From Podaxis mareebaensis (Eukaryota; Basidiomycota; Agaricomycetes; Agaricales; Agaricaceae), in assembly GCA_018524725.1 (NCBI GenBank), contig JAEUWP010000140.1, forward strand, positions 86,690-150,689: 64,000 nt of DNA, written 5' to 3'. The notes under the pieces were generated by a model, which did no database searches, was not told the origin of the DNA, and worked only from the letters and a program-made list of their open reading frames with translations. Shown here piece after piece: positions 10,897-22,447 of this stretch. Within the stretch, counting starts at the first letter, position 1. Every line of letters starts with the position of its first letter. Made by a program: the position numbers and the translations under genes.

Positions 10897-12566
10897 AGGC
10901 GACAGCCTTCCACCATGCTGGAAGAAACCCGCAGGGCCGTGCCAAGATGAATGCCAGAATCCAGTTATGTTGTGCGCGCGCTTGTACTACACAACGTAAG
11001 TGAATTGATTCGGAAGACTGTATTCCCACGTAGGCTACGTAAAGGATATGCACCGTTTCAGTGAGAACGTCTATTGGTGCTGAGGAATGGTACCTGCTGA
11101 CTGAGTTGTAATGGAGTGTCGATCCTCCCGGACATTAAGAGCGCTGTAGGGGATCGCCCTCAAGCTGATCGCGGAGGAGACAGAGCTTGTGGGAGATGTA
11201 ACATGATGTCGAGCTCTACAATGGTCTTGGCAATATCCAACAAGATATCACGAGATATCCCACACCACACTGTAGTTGACTAACAACGGCTAGGTAGCAT
11301 TGCAGGGCACCGCCCAGGGCTCCAAGGTATTCTTCGCCATTTCGATCGTCCTCGTGTCACGGCGGCTCGTCATTTGCAACTCCGATGATCGCCCGCTATA
11401 GACCAAACTGACATGAGTCACGAAATCGAACTTGAATGCCGATGAGCCTCTTCTGTGATCCACAGCATAGAAACCTCAAACGACCCGGAAAACGTGCATA
11501 GCAATGCCCTTGATGCACCTTATAGAAGTCATAGTGGAGAGATTAGACAGATAGTAAGATATTCTTAACTTTCGAGATGCCAGGGCAATCGAAATGTCGG
11601 AGAAGGACGGTAGGCCTGAGAACTACCATTGGCGCTCACGGCATTACGAACCACCCCCTCGACGCCCCGTCTTGGACATATGTACAACTGACTCGTGGGC
11701 GTGTCCTGGGTGAAGAGAACTCTCGTCGCTATTTATTCTGGCGGCCGCAACAAAACATTTGAGTGCACAGTTATGTTTGCGACTACACACTTGACAGTAT
11801 TAAGTAATAAGGGTCTCAGTGTCACTCACAATGTGGTAGACGACTATGCGACTATATTCACCTTCCGGGGACTATGTAGGAATGGGTGGAATGAGTACGC
11901 AAATGGCATCAGGATGACAATAGAAGCTCACCTCGGAGTCACTCATAATGTGGTAGGCGACTGAGGTGAGGGGAACTAAAACTGGCGTGATCATCCTATC
12001 AACGAACCAGCTATGTAGGTCGTTATAAATCGTGTTGAAACTCGATCCAACCGTCGGACCTGCCTATCCTTTTCCTATCTCACCTTACGGAGCAACGAAT
12101 TGATCCGGTACCAGTGCCACGGGGCAGATGATTCTCCGTCCCACAGACTTCTGTTGATTCCGCATCTCAGGGTGCCCCTTTCGACAGTGAAAAGCAAACC
12201 AAATGAATGCTGCCATCATATCTCAGAAGATCACCTCTTCAGTTGCTCCATGATAGGGCTTTTTATAGTCAACCCGCTGCCCCCCTTTTCTTATGCTGTA
12301 AATGGTAAAGCGCTGATCAACTTTCGCGGACCCTCCACCCGAGGCCCAAAGCAGCATCTGAGAATGCCAACTGCGTTGATGCTCGTCACACGCCGGCCTG
12401 TTCCGCATCATCCTGTGATTGCTTAGCTCTCGACTTGCTACCTCCTGAGCTTCATCTTAATCACGGGAAGGAAGCCATAAAACAACCATGATAGCCCCTG
12501 CCGTGGTCCCCACATACTCTCTGCGCCTTCCGCTCCAGAATCTCTTTCGTCAACGTCATTTCTAAC
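10897..12566. other. intergenic; contains a pair of imperfect direct repeats
   Basis: About 1.7 kb between divergently oriented genes. No gene was recognised. Two imperfect copies of a roughly 25-base unit (GTCACTCACAATGTGGTAGA and GTCACTCATAATGTGGTAGG) lie near 11820 and 11938, about 119 bases apart. Confidence 0.5.
11819..11963 (+). repeat. imperfect direct repeat pair, unit about 25 bases
   Basis: Unit 1 begins near 11820 and unit 2 near 11938. Both read GTCACTCA[C/T]AATGTGGTAG[A/G] followed by CGACT. The spacing is about 119 bases. It may mark a local tandem duplication that has diverged. Confidence 0.55.
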
Positions 12567-13957
12567 ATGGAGGGACCCATTATGGGGGCCAGATATATTA
12601 GTGGTGAGAGGCTCGTATCTCCTCGTGGCCTGGCTCATACATTGAACCGCACTTCCGGGCAGCCATTACATTGTCTTGCCTGTTTTACGACCATTTCACG
12701 CATTTTGACGATGAGCTAGAGGATATATGGTTTAACTTACGACAGAGAACATGGTTGAAGGTTATGTTTCTTTGTGGTCGCTACACCAATGAGGTACTTG
12801 TGATATACACCATGGCCGGTAAGTAGCCGCGAATTTTGCAAAATACCTTCACTAAGACTAGATGTACAAGTCATGGGAGGCTTTAGCTTTAATCTAACTC
12901 TACAAGTAAGTATTCCCTTGGATCTAGCCTATGTTCCTTAAAGTCAACTCGCCCAGGAGTAAGCTCGTGTCCACGGTTCATCTATGAAGCTCGACGACGA
13001 ATGAACTGTTCATCAGCTGCCAAACATACAGCGTCTCCTTCGTCTTCTTGTTTAATATCGCTGTAATCGGTACAGAAGGTTTGTGCAAGTCTACATATTC
13101 AAAATGACCATTACTTAACCAATTTCCAGGAGTTGTTATCTACCGGATTCGATCTTTATGGGATCATAACCGTCATGTCACCTACGCCATTGCGGCGATG
13201 TTCACTGTTGTCCTCGCCACAATGACCGTCGCTACGGCTTTTGAAACCACTGGGGTCCCCGGTATGTTTCCAAGTCATAAACCCTCCCCCGCCCAACGAG
13301 ACATCTTCTAACAAATCCGATGCATAGAATATGTTCTGGCACTGCCAGGGTTTCCTGAATGCCTCTTCTTCGTTCCGGGGCAACGTCCTATACCCTATAT
13401 GATTATTGAAGCTGCTGTGCTCGTAAGTTCTCCATGGTATATTCTACCTCGTTCTCAACGGCAATGAACAGGTGGTCTGGGACATATTCAATATTGCAGT
13501 ATTCACTTCAAATACTCTCGCGAGCCCATATCAATGTTCCGCAGATGTTTTCTCTAGATTCAAACGGGATGGAGGTCGCTACTTCATTTACCTCCTTGGT
13601 AAGATGCCCTTCCTTCATTCGAGTACATGACGCATCCTAAGGTTGAACAGCTGTTCGATCCTTACACCTTTTTATGTCTGCCTTTGGAAAGGTGAGGGTA
13701 CCCTCCAGTAAATCTATCACGCTCAATTAAATTGGCGCAATAGGAATCGCGATTCTCTACCATCCCGTACGTTGCGACATCACTTTTTTGGGGATTTTTT
13801 CTTAAGTCACTTCCTTTCAATCAGGCTAGCTTCTGCACTTGGTGTTATCATTAACGCCCGGATCTTTCACCGTATTGGTCGTGATTTCGAAGGAAACCCT
13901 AAGCACTTTGACACTCTCCAGGATACCCCCAGTACGAACCGTGCTTATTCTGCCTAA
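12567..13957 (+). CDS. DUF6533-type multi-pass membrane protein
   Basis: A many-exon gene, the commonest style for this mushroom family. Exon 1 (12567-12603, MEGPIMGARYIS) joins at phase 1 over a 59-base intron to exon 2 (12663-12818). Exon 2 reads ITLSCLFYDHFTHFDDELED then IWFNLRQRTWLKVMFLCGRY, matching the DUF6533 pattern Y.YLLTF..EV..IW...W...K.LFL..RY. Later exons read YRIRSLWDHNRHVTYAIAA, ALPGFPECLFFVPGQRPI, VVWDIFNIAVFTSNTL, FSRFKRDGGRYFIYLL and LASALGVIINARIFHRIGRD, the usual later membrane segments and C-terminus. The stop is at 13955-13957. The exon choice between about 12905 and 13016 is uncertain: either one 110-base intron or an extra exon. Such seven-TM proteins are expanded in Agaricomycetes and have no known ligand or function. 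Confidence 0.72.
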
Positions 13958-15880
13958 GCCATCCATCCCTGGACTAGGCAACCCCGAGCCCTGTCGTAGC
14001 CACTCTGCTGACCTTTTTGATGTGTATTGTATATCTTCCAGAATCTTTCGTTATGTATCCGGTACGACTGCCCAAATGCTGTAGCCTAGTTAATCAGCGT
14101 AGACTAAAAAATGGACGTCATCAGAGCCAGTAACAGCACGATGCTGTGTGTCTTGGGACTCTATTTCCATTCTCACTGCCTTTTTGCGCGAACATGTGAT
14201 GGCTGCATTGGTTGGACATTGAGAAGCATGCCAGACGGTGATTCGGAAGACTTCGTTGGCCTAGTCTATCTCACTTATCTCAGGACATGGGGGGCATAGA
14301 GACTTTGGGGATCGCATCGGTTTGCACTGATTACCATTGCCGAGGTAAAGTAGAAACTAGTAGAAACTATCGAAAGTCCCGAGTCAGTGTCATCCGATTA
14401 CGGAGAGTCCGCATCGGCTTCGGATTGTACGTGCGAAATGAATCGAGGGTTTCTTCTCAAGAACCCTTACCGGTGGTTGTGCTTGCGCCACATTTATACT
14501 CTTTTGGAACGGCCGCATAGGTTGCTAGTCTGCCCACATCAAACGGACCTTCCATTGAATATTGAATTCTAATTCCTTGACTCGCAGAACTACACGTGTT
14601 CCTGAGACAATTAATGCATCACCGTGCATTCGCTTCAAGTTAGAGGTCAACGCTGAGCGCTCGCCGTCTCCGTGCCCACCTTCCGATGGGTAGCCATATG
14701 GTGCCAAGCCCATACAGCAAGCGGAAGTACTGCCCGTGGACTTACTTCGAATTCATTCAACAAGCTAGTTGACGCTGAGCCTCCGCGTCTCCACATCTTT
14801 ATCAGGTCGGACGCTAAGATTTTCGTGCCGGTCTCGCGAAATATATATGCAGTTCACGAATAGGTGGGGCTTCTTAAGCCCCTATGTTCAAGATCTCCAT
14901 TAAGCATGAAGCCTGAAGCCTGAGGCCCGAGGGATAGAGCCGGATGCAGTTGATCTCAGGGATTAGGACGTTGGTTCGGTCCTGAACTTACAGCGCGGTC
15001 CAGCGCTTGGGTTTTGCCATGACGATGCAAATCTCTTGCGGCATGATCATGGAACACCCCGAGCACAACTCTACCCTGTGAGTGGCGTTGGTTTTTTTCC
15101 CTCAGAAACAACCCATCCGTCCAAGGTATTTTTTTCTAATTATAACACAGTCGTTTCTCTTTTCAGAAGACTCAGGGGTCGAGGCAGTCCACTTTCCTTC
15201 CGTTTGAAAATGGACAAGAAGGAATCGCCAATTCCCAATAACGCAACTAGGGTAACAGCACTGCTGTGTAAGTGCTTCTATTAGCCTCGTGTGTACCGCA
15301 TGGGTATGACAATTGATTGAACAAAGCGCTGACGAAATGTCGTAATGATTCCTTATTGTACTGGATTGTTCGAAAATTTGAGCTCCGCGGCATCTCGCGT
15401 TGATGAAGGATAGGGGTATTCGGACAATACCCGGGCCAACTTGGACCCACATGTGGCCCAGAGTTGAGATACATGTGCCATTAGTTCTCCAAAGCACCCT
15501 AACACGTGTAGGAATGAAATAGACGCCTGTAATATATGCTGTGTAGGGAGATGGCTGTGACCAAGGCTTTCAACAGCATTTTTGATTATCTGCATGCATC
15601 ATCGTGGGATCCGGACCTTCTCCTCAAAACAGGGTGAAAGTCAATATACGTGGAGAGACTGTATGATGCAAATGACGTGTAATAACACAGAAAGATGAGC
15701 GTATATATATGCTACAGAGTAAACATGAAGGGTATCTACTTGGGGATTGCAAATATGATGAGACGAGACCACGAGAAAAGAAAATTATCAACGAAGAATG
15801 AGAATGAGATCCGAGGGCGCGAAGTGATCGCAGATCACGGGCGCTGTGTGGGGGAACGAAACAGAAGAGGAAGTAGGTCT
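13958..15880. other. intergenic, no supported gene
   Basis: About 1.9 kb of convergent intergenic sequence with only short unsupported frames. Around 14908-14931 there is a short GCCTGAAGCCTGAGG-type repeat, also found near 20326-20352. Confidence 0.45.
14905..14934 (+). repeat. short GCCTGA-type tandem repeat, first site
   Basis: A GAAGCCTGAAGCCTGAGGCC run: three imperfect 7-base units. The same sequence recurs near 20326-20352, between two of the C2H2 genes. Confidence 0.5.
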
Positions 15881-17401
15881 TCAGGTACGCCTGGCGCGTT
15901 TACCGCGCTTGTTGGACTGCACGGGTTCGGGTTCGTCCTTGACTCGACAACTCCCTCGTTGGTGGCGCACGAGGGAACAGTGGTGGCCGAAGCCCTGGTG
16001 ACATACCGAGCACTTGAAGGCGTGAAGTATATAATGGGAGATAATATGGTCTAACAAAGTAACCAGTTAGACAAATGACCGACCAGAGTGTCGAACAAGC
16101 TTACGTCTGAGGTTGTGTTTCTTTGTGATAGTCGAGCCACAACCCGGGATAGTACATAGGAATCCCCCATCTTGTGTGCGCCGATTCTCACTTGCCTCTC
16201 TCGTTTTCTTCGACCCCACAACCGTTCTCACAAGCTTGGGGAGACCGTTCGTCTCGAAGTCCCAGTTTGCGAATTCCGGGAATGGCTGTAGGAACGCTAC
16301 AATTTGCCGGAAGTCGTTTCGGCTAATACGTCTCTCGGCTCCTCCAATCGCAGATGGCTCCCGTTCATAAGGGTGGTGGCGGGGGGGACGGTCTGAGACT
16401 GAGGAACTTGAACGCAATCTCCGCTGGGATCGAGTCACTACTGATGTTGATTGGGGTGACACCGGAGGGGAGGGAGGAGGAAGCGGACTGGTGGCATTAG
16501 CAGGTTGAGGGGAAAGAGAATATGCCTCCGATGGGAGGGAGGGTAAGTATTCGCTAGACGAGGAGAGCGCCGGGCTGGGGGATGTCGCAGGGGAGTGCGG
16601 AGTGGGGACTAGGTGGGGAAGGGACGAAACACTGGGTATCTCAACGTGAAGATCCACCCGCTTCTGAGCGCCAAAAAGGGCACTTAGGGATGTGGCGGGT
16701 ACTTCCTGTGGTATCGAGCAAGTAAGTTGATCGAGGGCCACGAGTTCATGGCTCTGAGCTTCATCCACGTCCTTGTCGAAAAGGGGTTCCATGGGAAGCC
16801 CATTGTTGGTACTGGTAAGGCAAGGCGAAAACGAACAAGGAGATGACGTCCCTCCCATGATGTCCCTGGGAGCGACTGTAGTATATTGTGTCTCGGGGGT
16901 GAGATCATTGTTCGAGTTGAAGGACCATGGCGACGACGTTGCGGACGAAAGGTCATATGAAGAGGATGGGGAGTCTAGTGAGACTGTTGGATCATAGACG
17001 TTAACTACGTTTAAGTACTTAGCGGGAGTACTCACGAGCTTCGAACCCAGAAGGACTCAGCGAATCCGACCTGTAGGACACTGGCGAACCTTTAGCGGCT
17101 CGTTAGCACATGATTGTCAACAAGTAATAGAGTGGGCTCACCATCTTCGAGAAGGGGACTAACGGGCACGTAGGAGTTAGAGCCTAGGAATGTGTCATCC
17201 AGATTTCTGAGAGCATTCGTCAAGAGAATGTCTTCCTCGACTTCTCCGGCAGGCAGCAACCTAGAGAGCGAAGGTTATCACAACGCAGATATGTGTAGTC
17301 TTGCACGACGGCACTGACTGCGGATAGCCATAGGAGTCGAGCGCATCCTCGACAGGAGCTTCTACAGAGAAGGAGTACTCGTCGTTGTCGTGGAAGGACA
17401 T
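15881..17401 (-). CDS. two-finger C2H2 zinc-finger protein 1
   Basis: Five exons (17401-17319, 17260-17142, 17089-17036, 16983-16105, 16050-15881) keep one frame across introns of 52-58 bases and give 434 residues. The N-terminus is acidic (MSFHDNDEYSFSVEAPVEDA) and the middle is a long low-complexity Ser/Pro region, as in transcription activators. Two fingers close the protein. Finger 1 has the C-x4-C form (CTIPGCGSTITKKHNLRHH with HIISH). Finger 2 reads CSVCHQGFGHHCSLVRHQ and ends in RGSC, so its last ligand would be Cys rather than His. A basic tail, KRGKRARRT, follows. A DNA-binding regulator is likely. Two more genes with the same plan lie directly upstream on the same strand. Confidence 0.78.
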
Positions 17402-18176
17402 GATGAGGAGGACCTGACGAGGATTGGAGGGCGTGGAAGAGGACGAGTCAGTTGGGGGGGTTAACTTGTTTCTTTGAACAGCATTTGTATTTAAGTGATA
17501 ATAGAGGACATAAGCTTGGGCAGGCAGTGCACCTAATGAGGATACTGGGGTTGCTTACATACTGACAGGTAGACGCTCAGCTCTTCTATCAGTACCTATT
17601 CTGGAACCTTTCTCGTCCGTTGACTTCGCGGAACAGCTTTGCAGGGCGTTTTTTGCACGTGATGCTCTGAGATTCCAGCTCGGGAACAAGAAGGAATGAG
17701 CATTTCGAACTTTTGCCCCTGGCCACGCCGCCGTCTGCAGGTCACTGGTACACGAGGCAGCGGGCACCCAAGCACAGCTCTATCATTTTTCGCCCATTGT
17801 GCTTGCGGCGAGTTCCCCCCGGCTGTGTTGTCAGATAGACGCCGTCCTATCAAGCGCCATCATCATGATCTTCTGTTGCTCAAAAAATTCTTTTCGATTC
17901 CCGAGTCGATCCAAGACATCGCTTTCACCTGATGACCTTAGGTATTCGCCAGACAGTGGGCTTTGTGAACACTAATTTCGATTATAGCTACAAATTTATA
18001 TAAGGGCCGGAATAGTAGCAAGCAGGAGTCGGGAGCACATAGTGTGGGTCATTAAACCGAAACGACATAAATAAGGAACAGCCAGCTAGAGGAGGAAAGA
18101 TCTTGGTCCGTAACAGCCACCCCTCGCTTAGTCGAACCACCGCCCATCGAAGGGTTCAGGAGGCCAGGGTCTACGT
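17402..18176. other. intergenic between C2H2 genes 1 and 2
   Basis: About 775 bases holding the presumed promoter of C2H2 gene 1 and the 3' end of C2H2 gene 2. No further gene is supported. Confidence 0.5.
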
Positions 18177-20054
18177 TCACTTGGGTGGACCACGTTTGCC
18201 CTTTGAAGTAACCTGACGGTATCCAGGGTGTTTGCTGTCGAGATGACGATTTACACCACGAGCATGACCATATTTCGCCGAACAACCAGGATATGGGCAA
18301 ACGAAGCGTTTGAGCTGCATATGCCTCGACATTATGTGATCTAAGCCCAAGTTAGACTGCGCAAACTCAAAAATTGAAGGATATACGACTTACTGTCGAG
18401 GTTTTGCTTACTCGTTTGAGAGTTGCCACAGACAGGGCAAAGGAACTTGGCCTCTCTCTTGCGATTGGCCCTAGCTGCAGCTAGCGTACGCTCAGAAACA
18501 CCCTTCGGATTTACTACTACATGTCCTGCATGCCCCGCCTGCAATGCATCTTGAACTGCACTCGCGGAGCTCTTGGAGTTGTGGAAGCCTCTAGACCCTA
18601 TGGCTTGTCGATCATCGCTTCCTGGGAACAAGAAAGGTGACGAAGTCGCAAGTGGCGCAGATGGCCCACCGTCAACTTGAAGTGGGTGGGTGTGAGTGGG
18701 CGAGTAGCTCTGAGCAACTCCGAATGCATCCCAGCTTGTAGGCAAGAAAGTGACCCCAGACATCTGGTCTAGATAACGAGCACTGCCCATCTGATGCTCC
18801 ATTGGAAGCGTCTGAAACTGTGTCAATGGGGAGAGGAGGTTTGCGTTGAAGAACTGCGATTCCGAAGCCACAACAGGGATATTGTGAACGGTGGCCGGTC
18901 CAGAGTCGATGGTAATGTTGATACTCCCTTCATCGTGCTTAGCGGCATTGTCGGCGACGGGATCTTGTTTGTTGAGCTGATCCAGGTCTGTGAAGGTGTC
19001 ATCGAGCGGTTCGAGGTCAGTAGTCTGCGAGCTTTCTAAGCCATCGTTCGAGCCTAGAAGGACAGAAGATTGCTGAGAGTGGTATGCTCCCTGCGCCTTG
19101 GCTGTTGGAGCCAGCTGGAATGAAGAGTCGTCCAGGGTGAGAACTCCCAGTTCTGGTGTATTCCCCGTTCCGTGCGGCGCCGGAGATCGCAGATTAGTAC
19201 TATCAAAACCATCCGGAGTTCCAGGTAATTGACTTCCTACGCACAGTCAGAATCACGGTAATCATATAGATGGGAGTATGCGGACCTGGCAAAAAGGCGG
19301 AATCTGGGGTTAGAAGGAGGTTGGCTGATCTTCCCGTTGGTGGGGACGACATGGACGATAACAATGATGGGGTAGACCCTCCGTAACGATACCCTCCGGT
19401 ATAAAGTTGGCCAGCGACAGCGGGTGAAGTAAGTGGGAGGGGACTCAGGTCGGCTTGTGCGCTACTGTAAGTGAAATTGGTATTGATTTCTGCAATAACA
19501 CCACAGTATATTGTGAGTGGGGTGCTTTACAATAGTATATAAGGAAAACCACATACGGGAGGGGTGTCCACGGGGGGCCTGATTGAAGTCCGGGGAAAAC
19601 TCTGGGCGGAGGACAAAGTTGTTCAGGAGTCAACAGCAATGTGGGCGCTTAAGGGAGAATGCTCACTTGAAGCTGGTGAGCGCAGATCGAACGATGGGTC
19701 CGACTGGGTTGTACGATATTGATTCCCTGCTTCCGCTCGAGCGGTGACGTTCATGCGGGTTCCTATAACAGACACAGAATCATATAAGCTCTACTTCAAG
19801 CCGACTCTCGACGACTACTGTAAAGAATGGTAGCGCACCTGACTTGCTAGATGTCCTAGGTTTGGAATACTCAAGCTGTGACGCTTGGTTCCAGTGACCA
19901 TCCACATTATTGTAACCCCCCAGAGCTGATTGGCTTAGGGAAACGGCCAAGTTAGTTCATCGGCCGTACGTATGAACTGGGGGAAGACCTACTCGAAGTA
20001 GTATTCTCCAGGTTGAGTACCACCAGGATACACCACACCACCACTAAGCTGCAT
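18177..20054 (-). CDS. two-finger C2H2 zinc-finger protein 2
   Basis: Seven exons: 20054-19993, 19933-19839, 19762-19667, 19601-19557, 19489-19286, 19236-18394 and 18340-18177. They stay in frame and give 502 residues. The start MQLSGGVVYPGGTQ is the first ATG consistent with the splicing. The long N-terminal part is Ser/Pro/Thr-rich with acidic patches (DLEPLDDTFTDLDQL), typical of activation regions. The C-terminus carries finger 1 (FLCPVCGNSQTSKQNLDNHI) and finger 2 (CPYPGCSAKYGHARGVNRH with HLDSKH), then a basic tail. The fingers align in order and position with those of the neighbouring C2H2 genes 1 and 3, including an intron inside finger 1 right after the conserved NL. A sequence-specific regulator is inferred; its targets are unknown. 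Confidence 0.75.
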
Positions 20055-20754
20055 CGAAATTGAACTGGGTGGAAGACGTTGGGGGGTTGGGATGTGAGCT
20101 GTTGAGCGAAAAGCAGCGGGCCTGGGTTTTGTCCCTGTACTCCAGGAGATCTCCGGCCTTTATGCGCAATTGAGACGCCCACACAGGATTTCCGAGTACG
20201 ACACTGGTTCAGGACTGGCTGCTAGGCGTAATGTTTCCGTTATGACGCCGTGCCTGCTTTCGAAACAGAACCCAGTACCTCATGTCCTTAGACAGGGCTT
20301 TCGTACCGATGTCGGTCTTCATGTCTCAAGCCTGAAGCCTGAGGCCTGAGGCTGAGAGTTGTTGACCGCATGCTGTCTTCCTATTTGGGTAACAGAAGTC
20401 CCGCACCCAAACGGAATTTAATTGACCTTGACGACTCTCTCACGAATTATAACCTCGTTGCTCATAGAAAATACGAGCATTTTAATAGCCCAGGATTAGA
20501 AACTGTCTTAGGCATTGCACGTCGAGGGCGAATGAAAGTCTATGGATTCAGGACAGAAATGCGAGGTAAATCATTTGGCTGAATATATTCAGATTGTAAC
20601 GGACTTCCGAAAACTATTGGGACTAAAAGGAGCGCCGGCGATGTAGGTAGTCCAAGCTAAAGGATGGGGCGCAAGGGATTTCTCGTAGTCTGATACCGTG
20701 CCTAAAACGATAGAGGCTGCTAGGACACGCCCACCGGTATTGCACGAAACACCC
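20055..20754. other. intergenic between C2H2 genes 2 and 3, with GCCTGA repeat
   Basis: About 700 bases. Contains the second GCCTGA-type repeat (about 20326-20352: CAAGCCTGAAGCCTGAGGCC). No gene is supported. Confidence 0.5.
20326..20356 (+). repeat. short GCCTGA-type tandem repeat, second site
   Basis: Reads CAAGCCTGAAGCCTGAGGCC followed by TGAGGCTGAG. It is nearly the same as the tract at 14905-14934. Confidence 0.5.
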
Positions 20755-22447
20755 TCACCGAACCTTCTTTCGCCTTTCGCGAGACGAAAAACCGTGGACG
20801 TTCAGACGGTGCCTGTTGAGCGACCTGGAATGCCGGTAGGTCTTGTGTGGTCCACAATCCCAGCAGGTGTACGGATTAATTCCCGAGTGTGAGTTGTAGT
20901 GATCTATAAGGTTAAACCCTCAGTTTCAGTACCAATCGTTTAGGCCGAGATGTCAACATATCAATACCCACTTCCCAAATTTTGCTTGGACGTGAATCGA
21001 TCACCACAAATTTCACACTCGTGTTTCTGATCTCTCTTCCTCTTTTGTTCGGAAGCAGCGCGGACTTTGTCTGACGCTCTGCCCACCTTCACGATCGCCC
21101 GTTCACCAGAGTTGAAGAAAGCGTCGTGGATCCTTACAGGACTGGCACCGGCAATCGGAGAGGAGAGGGCAAAATCCGATTCATTGAGTGTTACCATGGA
21201 GGGGCCTTTTTCAGTGTGGGGGGGTTGTATTCCCTCTACATGCCAGCTTTGGGAGTGGCCACGAATATTTAGACTGCCACCCGCCGGTTGAACTGCGTCG
21301 TGAGTCGGGCAGGATATGAAATTCGCGCCACCGCACGAAGGCGACCATTGACCATGGGAAGCGGATGGGATGCCTCCAGGATCGCCCCCGATACCATGAT
21401 TGCCGTGATGAAATCGGTCCGCGGGTGGTGAGATTGGTTCGATGTCTTGGGCGCCCAATGTATAGGTAAAAGAGTGATTGGCGGCAAAGGTCGTAAAAGA
21501 GGTATGGGGTGGAGGTGACGGGAAGACTAGGTTGGGGACGGTGCTGTTTTCATTGAGTTCTTGGGGAAACTGTGATAGACTCAGCCCTAGATCCTCAAGA
21601 GTATATCCCTGCGGCTCTGTACCAGATATCAGAGTGGGCGAGTCTTGTTTGGTTGTCTGATCAACTTCATTACGGTCGCCCGAAGGCACTTGTTGAGAAG
21701 ATGGGTTCGAGGGGTATGGTGGCCCGCTCTCGTGGAAGTGCAAGCTGTTCAACAGGGGTGAGACTCCGGTCGTCGCAGAGCGAGTCAATGGGGAAGGTAA
21801 CGGGCTGTGGAAGCCGGTAGATACAGAGAGAGATTGGGATCGCGCTGTTCAGGTTTCAGGACAACCGTTTGTCGGGCATAACCTGAAGTAGATGCCATAC
21901 CTGAAAGCGGCGTAAGAAGTGCATAAGATGATTCCCCCGTCGAGGGTGTGTGTGTGAAATCCGGAAGGTTCAGGACTGGAGTCTGAGGAACCCATCGCGG
22001 ATAATGACCAAACTCTAAAGAGACTATTGTCAAAGGTCGTTCCTCAAGAAGGTCTGTAGACATACTGGAGGAGTAGCAGAACAAAGAGCCAGAATTCGCT
22101 ACGCTTGTCCTGCTTGCATAACGACCAGCTGCAAAGATGTAATCAGCATCAGGCTCCTCTTTTTTCTGCGTAGAGCAAACTTACGCGTAGGCGCTCGACT
22201 CTCTTCTTGACTTGGACGCGGCTCGCGCACTGTGGTGAGACCTGAGAGGGCAGGGCGTCATCGAGGAGGAAGGCGTGCGGCTAGAGTAAGCTGCACCTGA
22301 GTATGACGATGTTCCGGCCTGGGAACCTGGAAGCTGCTGATTTGTGGCGCCACTGACGGGGGAAGTGATTCCCACTGATGAGGGTTCTAGAGGTGGCTTC
22401 TCCTTAGCGCCCCTTTTGGTGGCTGCGGTTGGAACGCACCCAACGTT
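20755..22447 (-). CDS. two-finger C2H2 zinc-finger protein 3 (5' end unresolved)
   Basis: Well-supported exons are 20903-20755, 21844-20972, 22128-21901 and probably 22241-22185. An upstream exon to about 22447 contains the KRGAKEKPPLEP and GITSPVSGATNQQLPGSQ frame. The true start was not found, so the coordinates are 5' partial. The C-terminal fingers are HECEICGDRFTSKQNLGNHY with NSH spacing, then CWDCGPHKTYRHSRSLNRH with HRLNVH. A basic tail (SRERRKKVR) ends the protein. The intron inside finger 1, after the conserved NL, matches C2H2 genes 1 and 2. The region before the fingers is Ser/Pro-rich with AGASPVRIHDAFFNS and a basic EQKRKRDQ stretch. It is inferred to be a regulator and a diverged tandem duplicate. 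Confidence 0.65.

Noticed and set aside
16067..17035. Single 322-residue frame starting MSTPAKYLNV as the whole C2H2 protein
   Set aside because: Its first residues fall in a 52-base intron (16984-17035) and its end lacks the second finger. The five-exon model explains both ends.
19648..19666. A 19-base intron in C2H2 gene 2
   Set aside because: Too short to be spliced. A 65-base intron from the same donor to the CCCAG acceptor at 19602 gives a consistent downstream frame.
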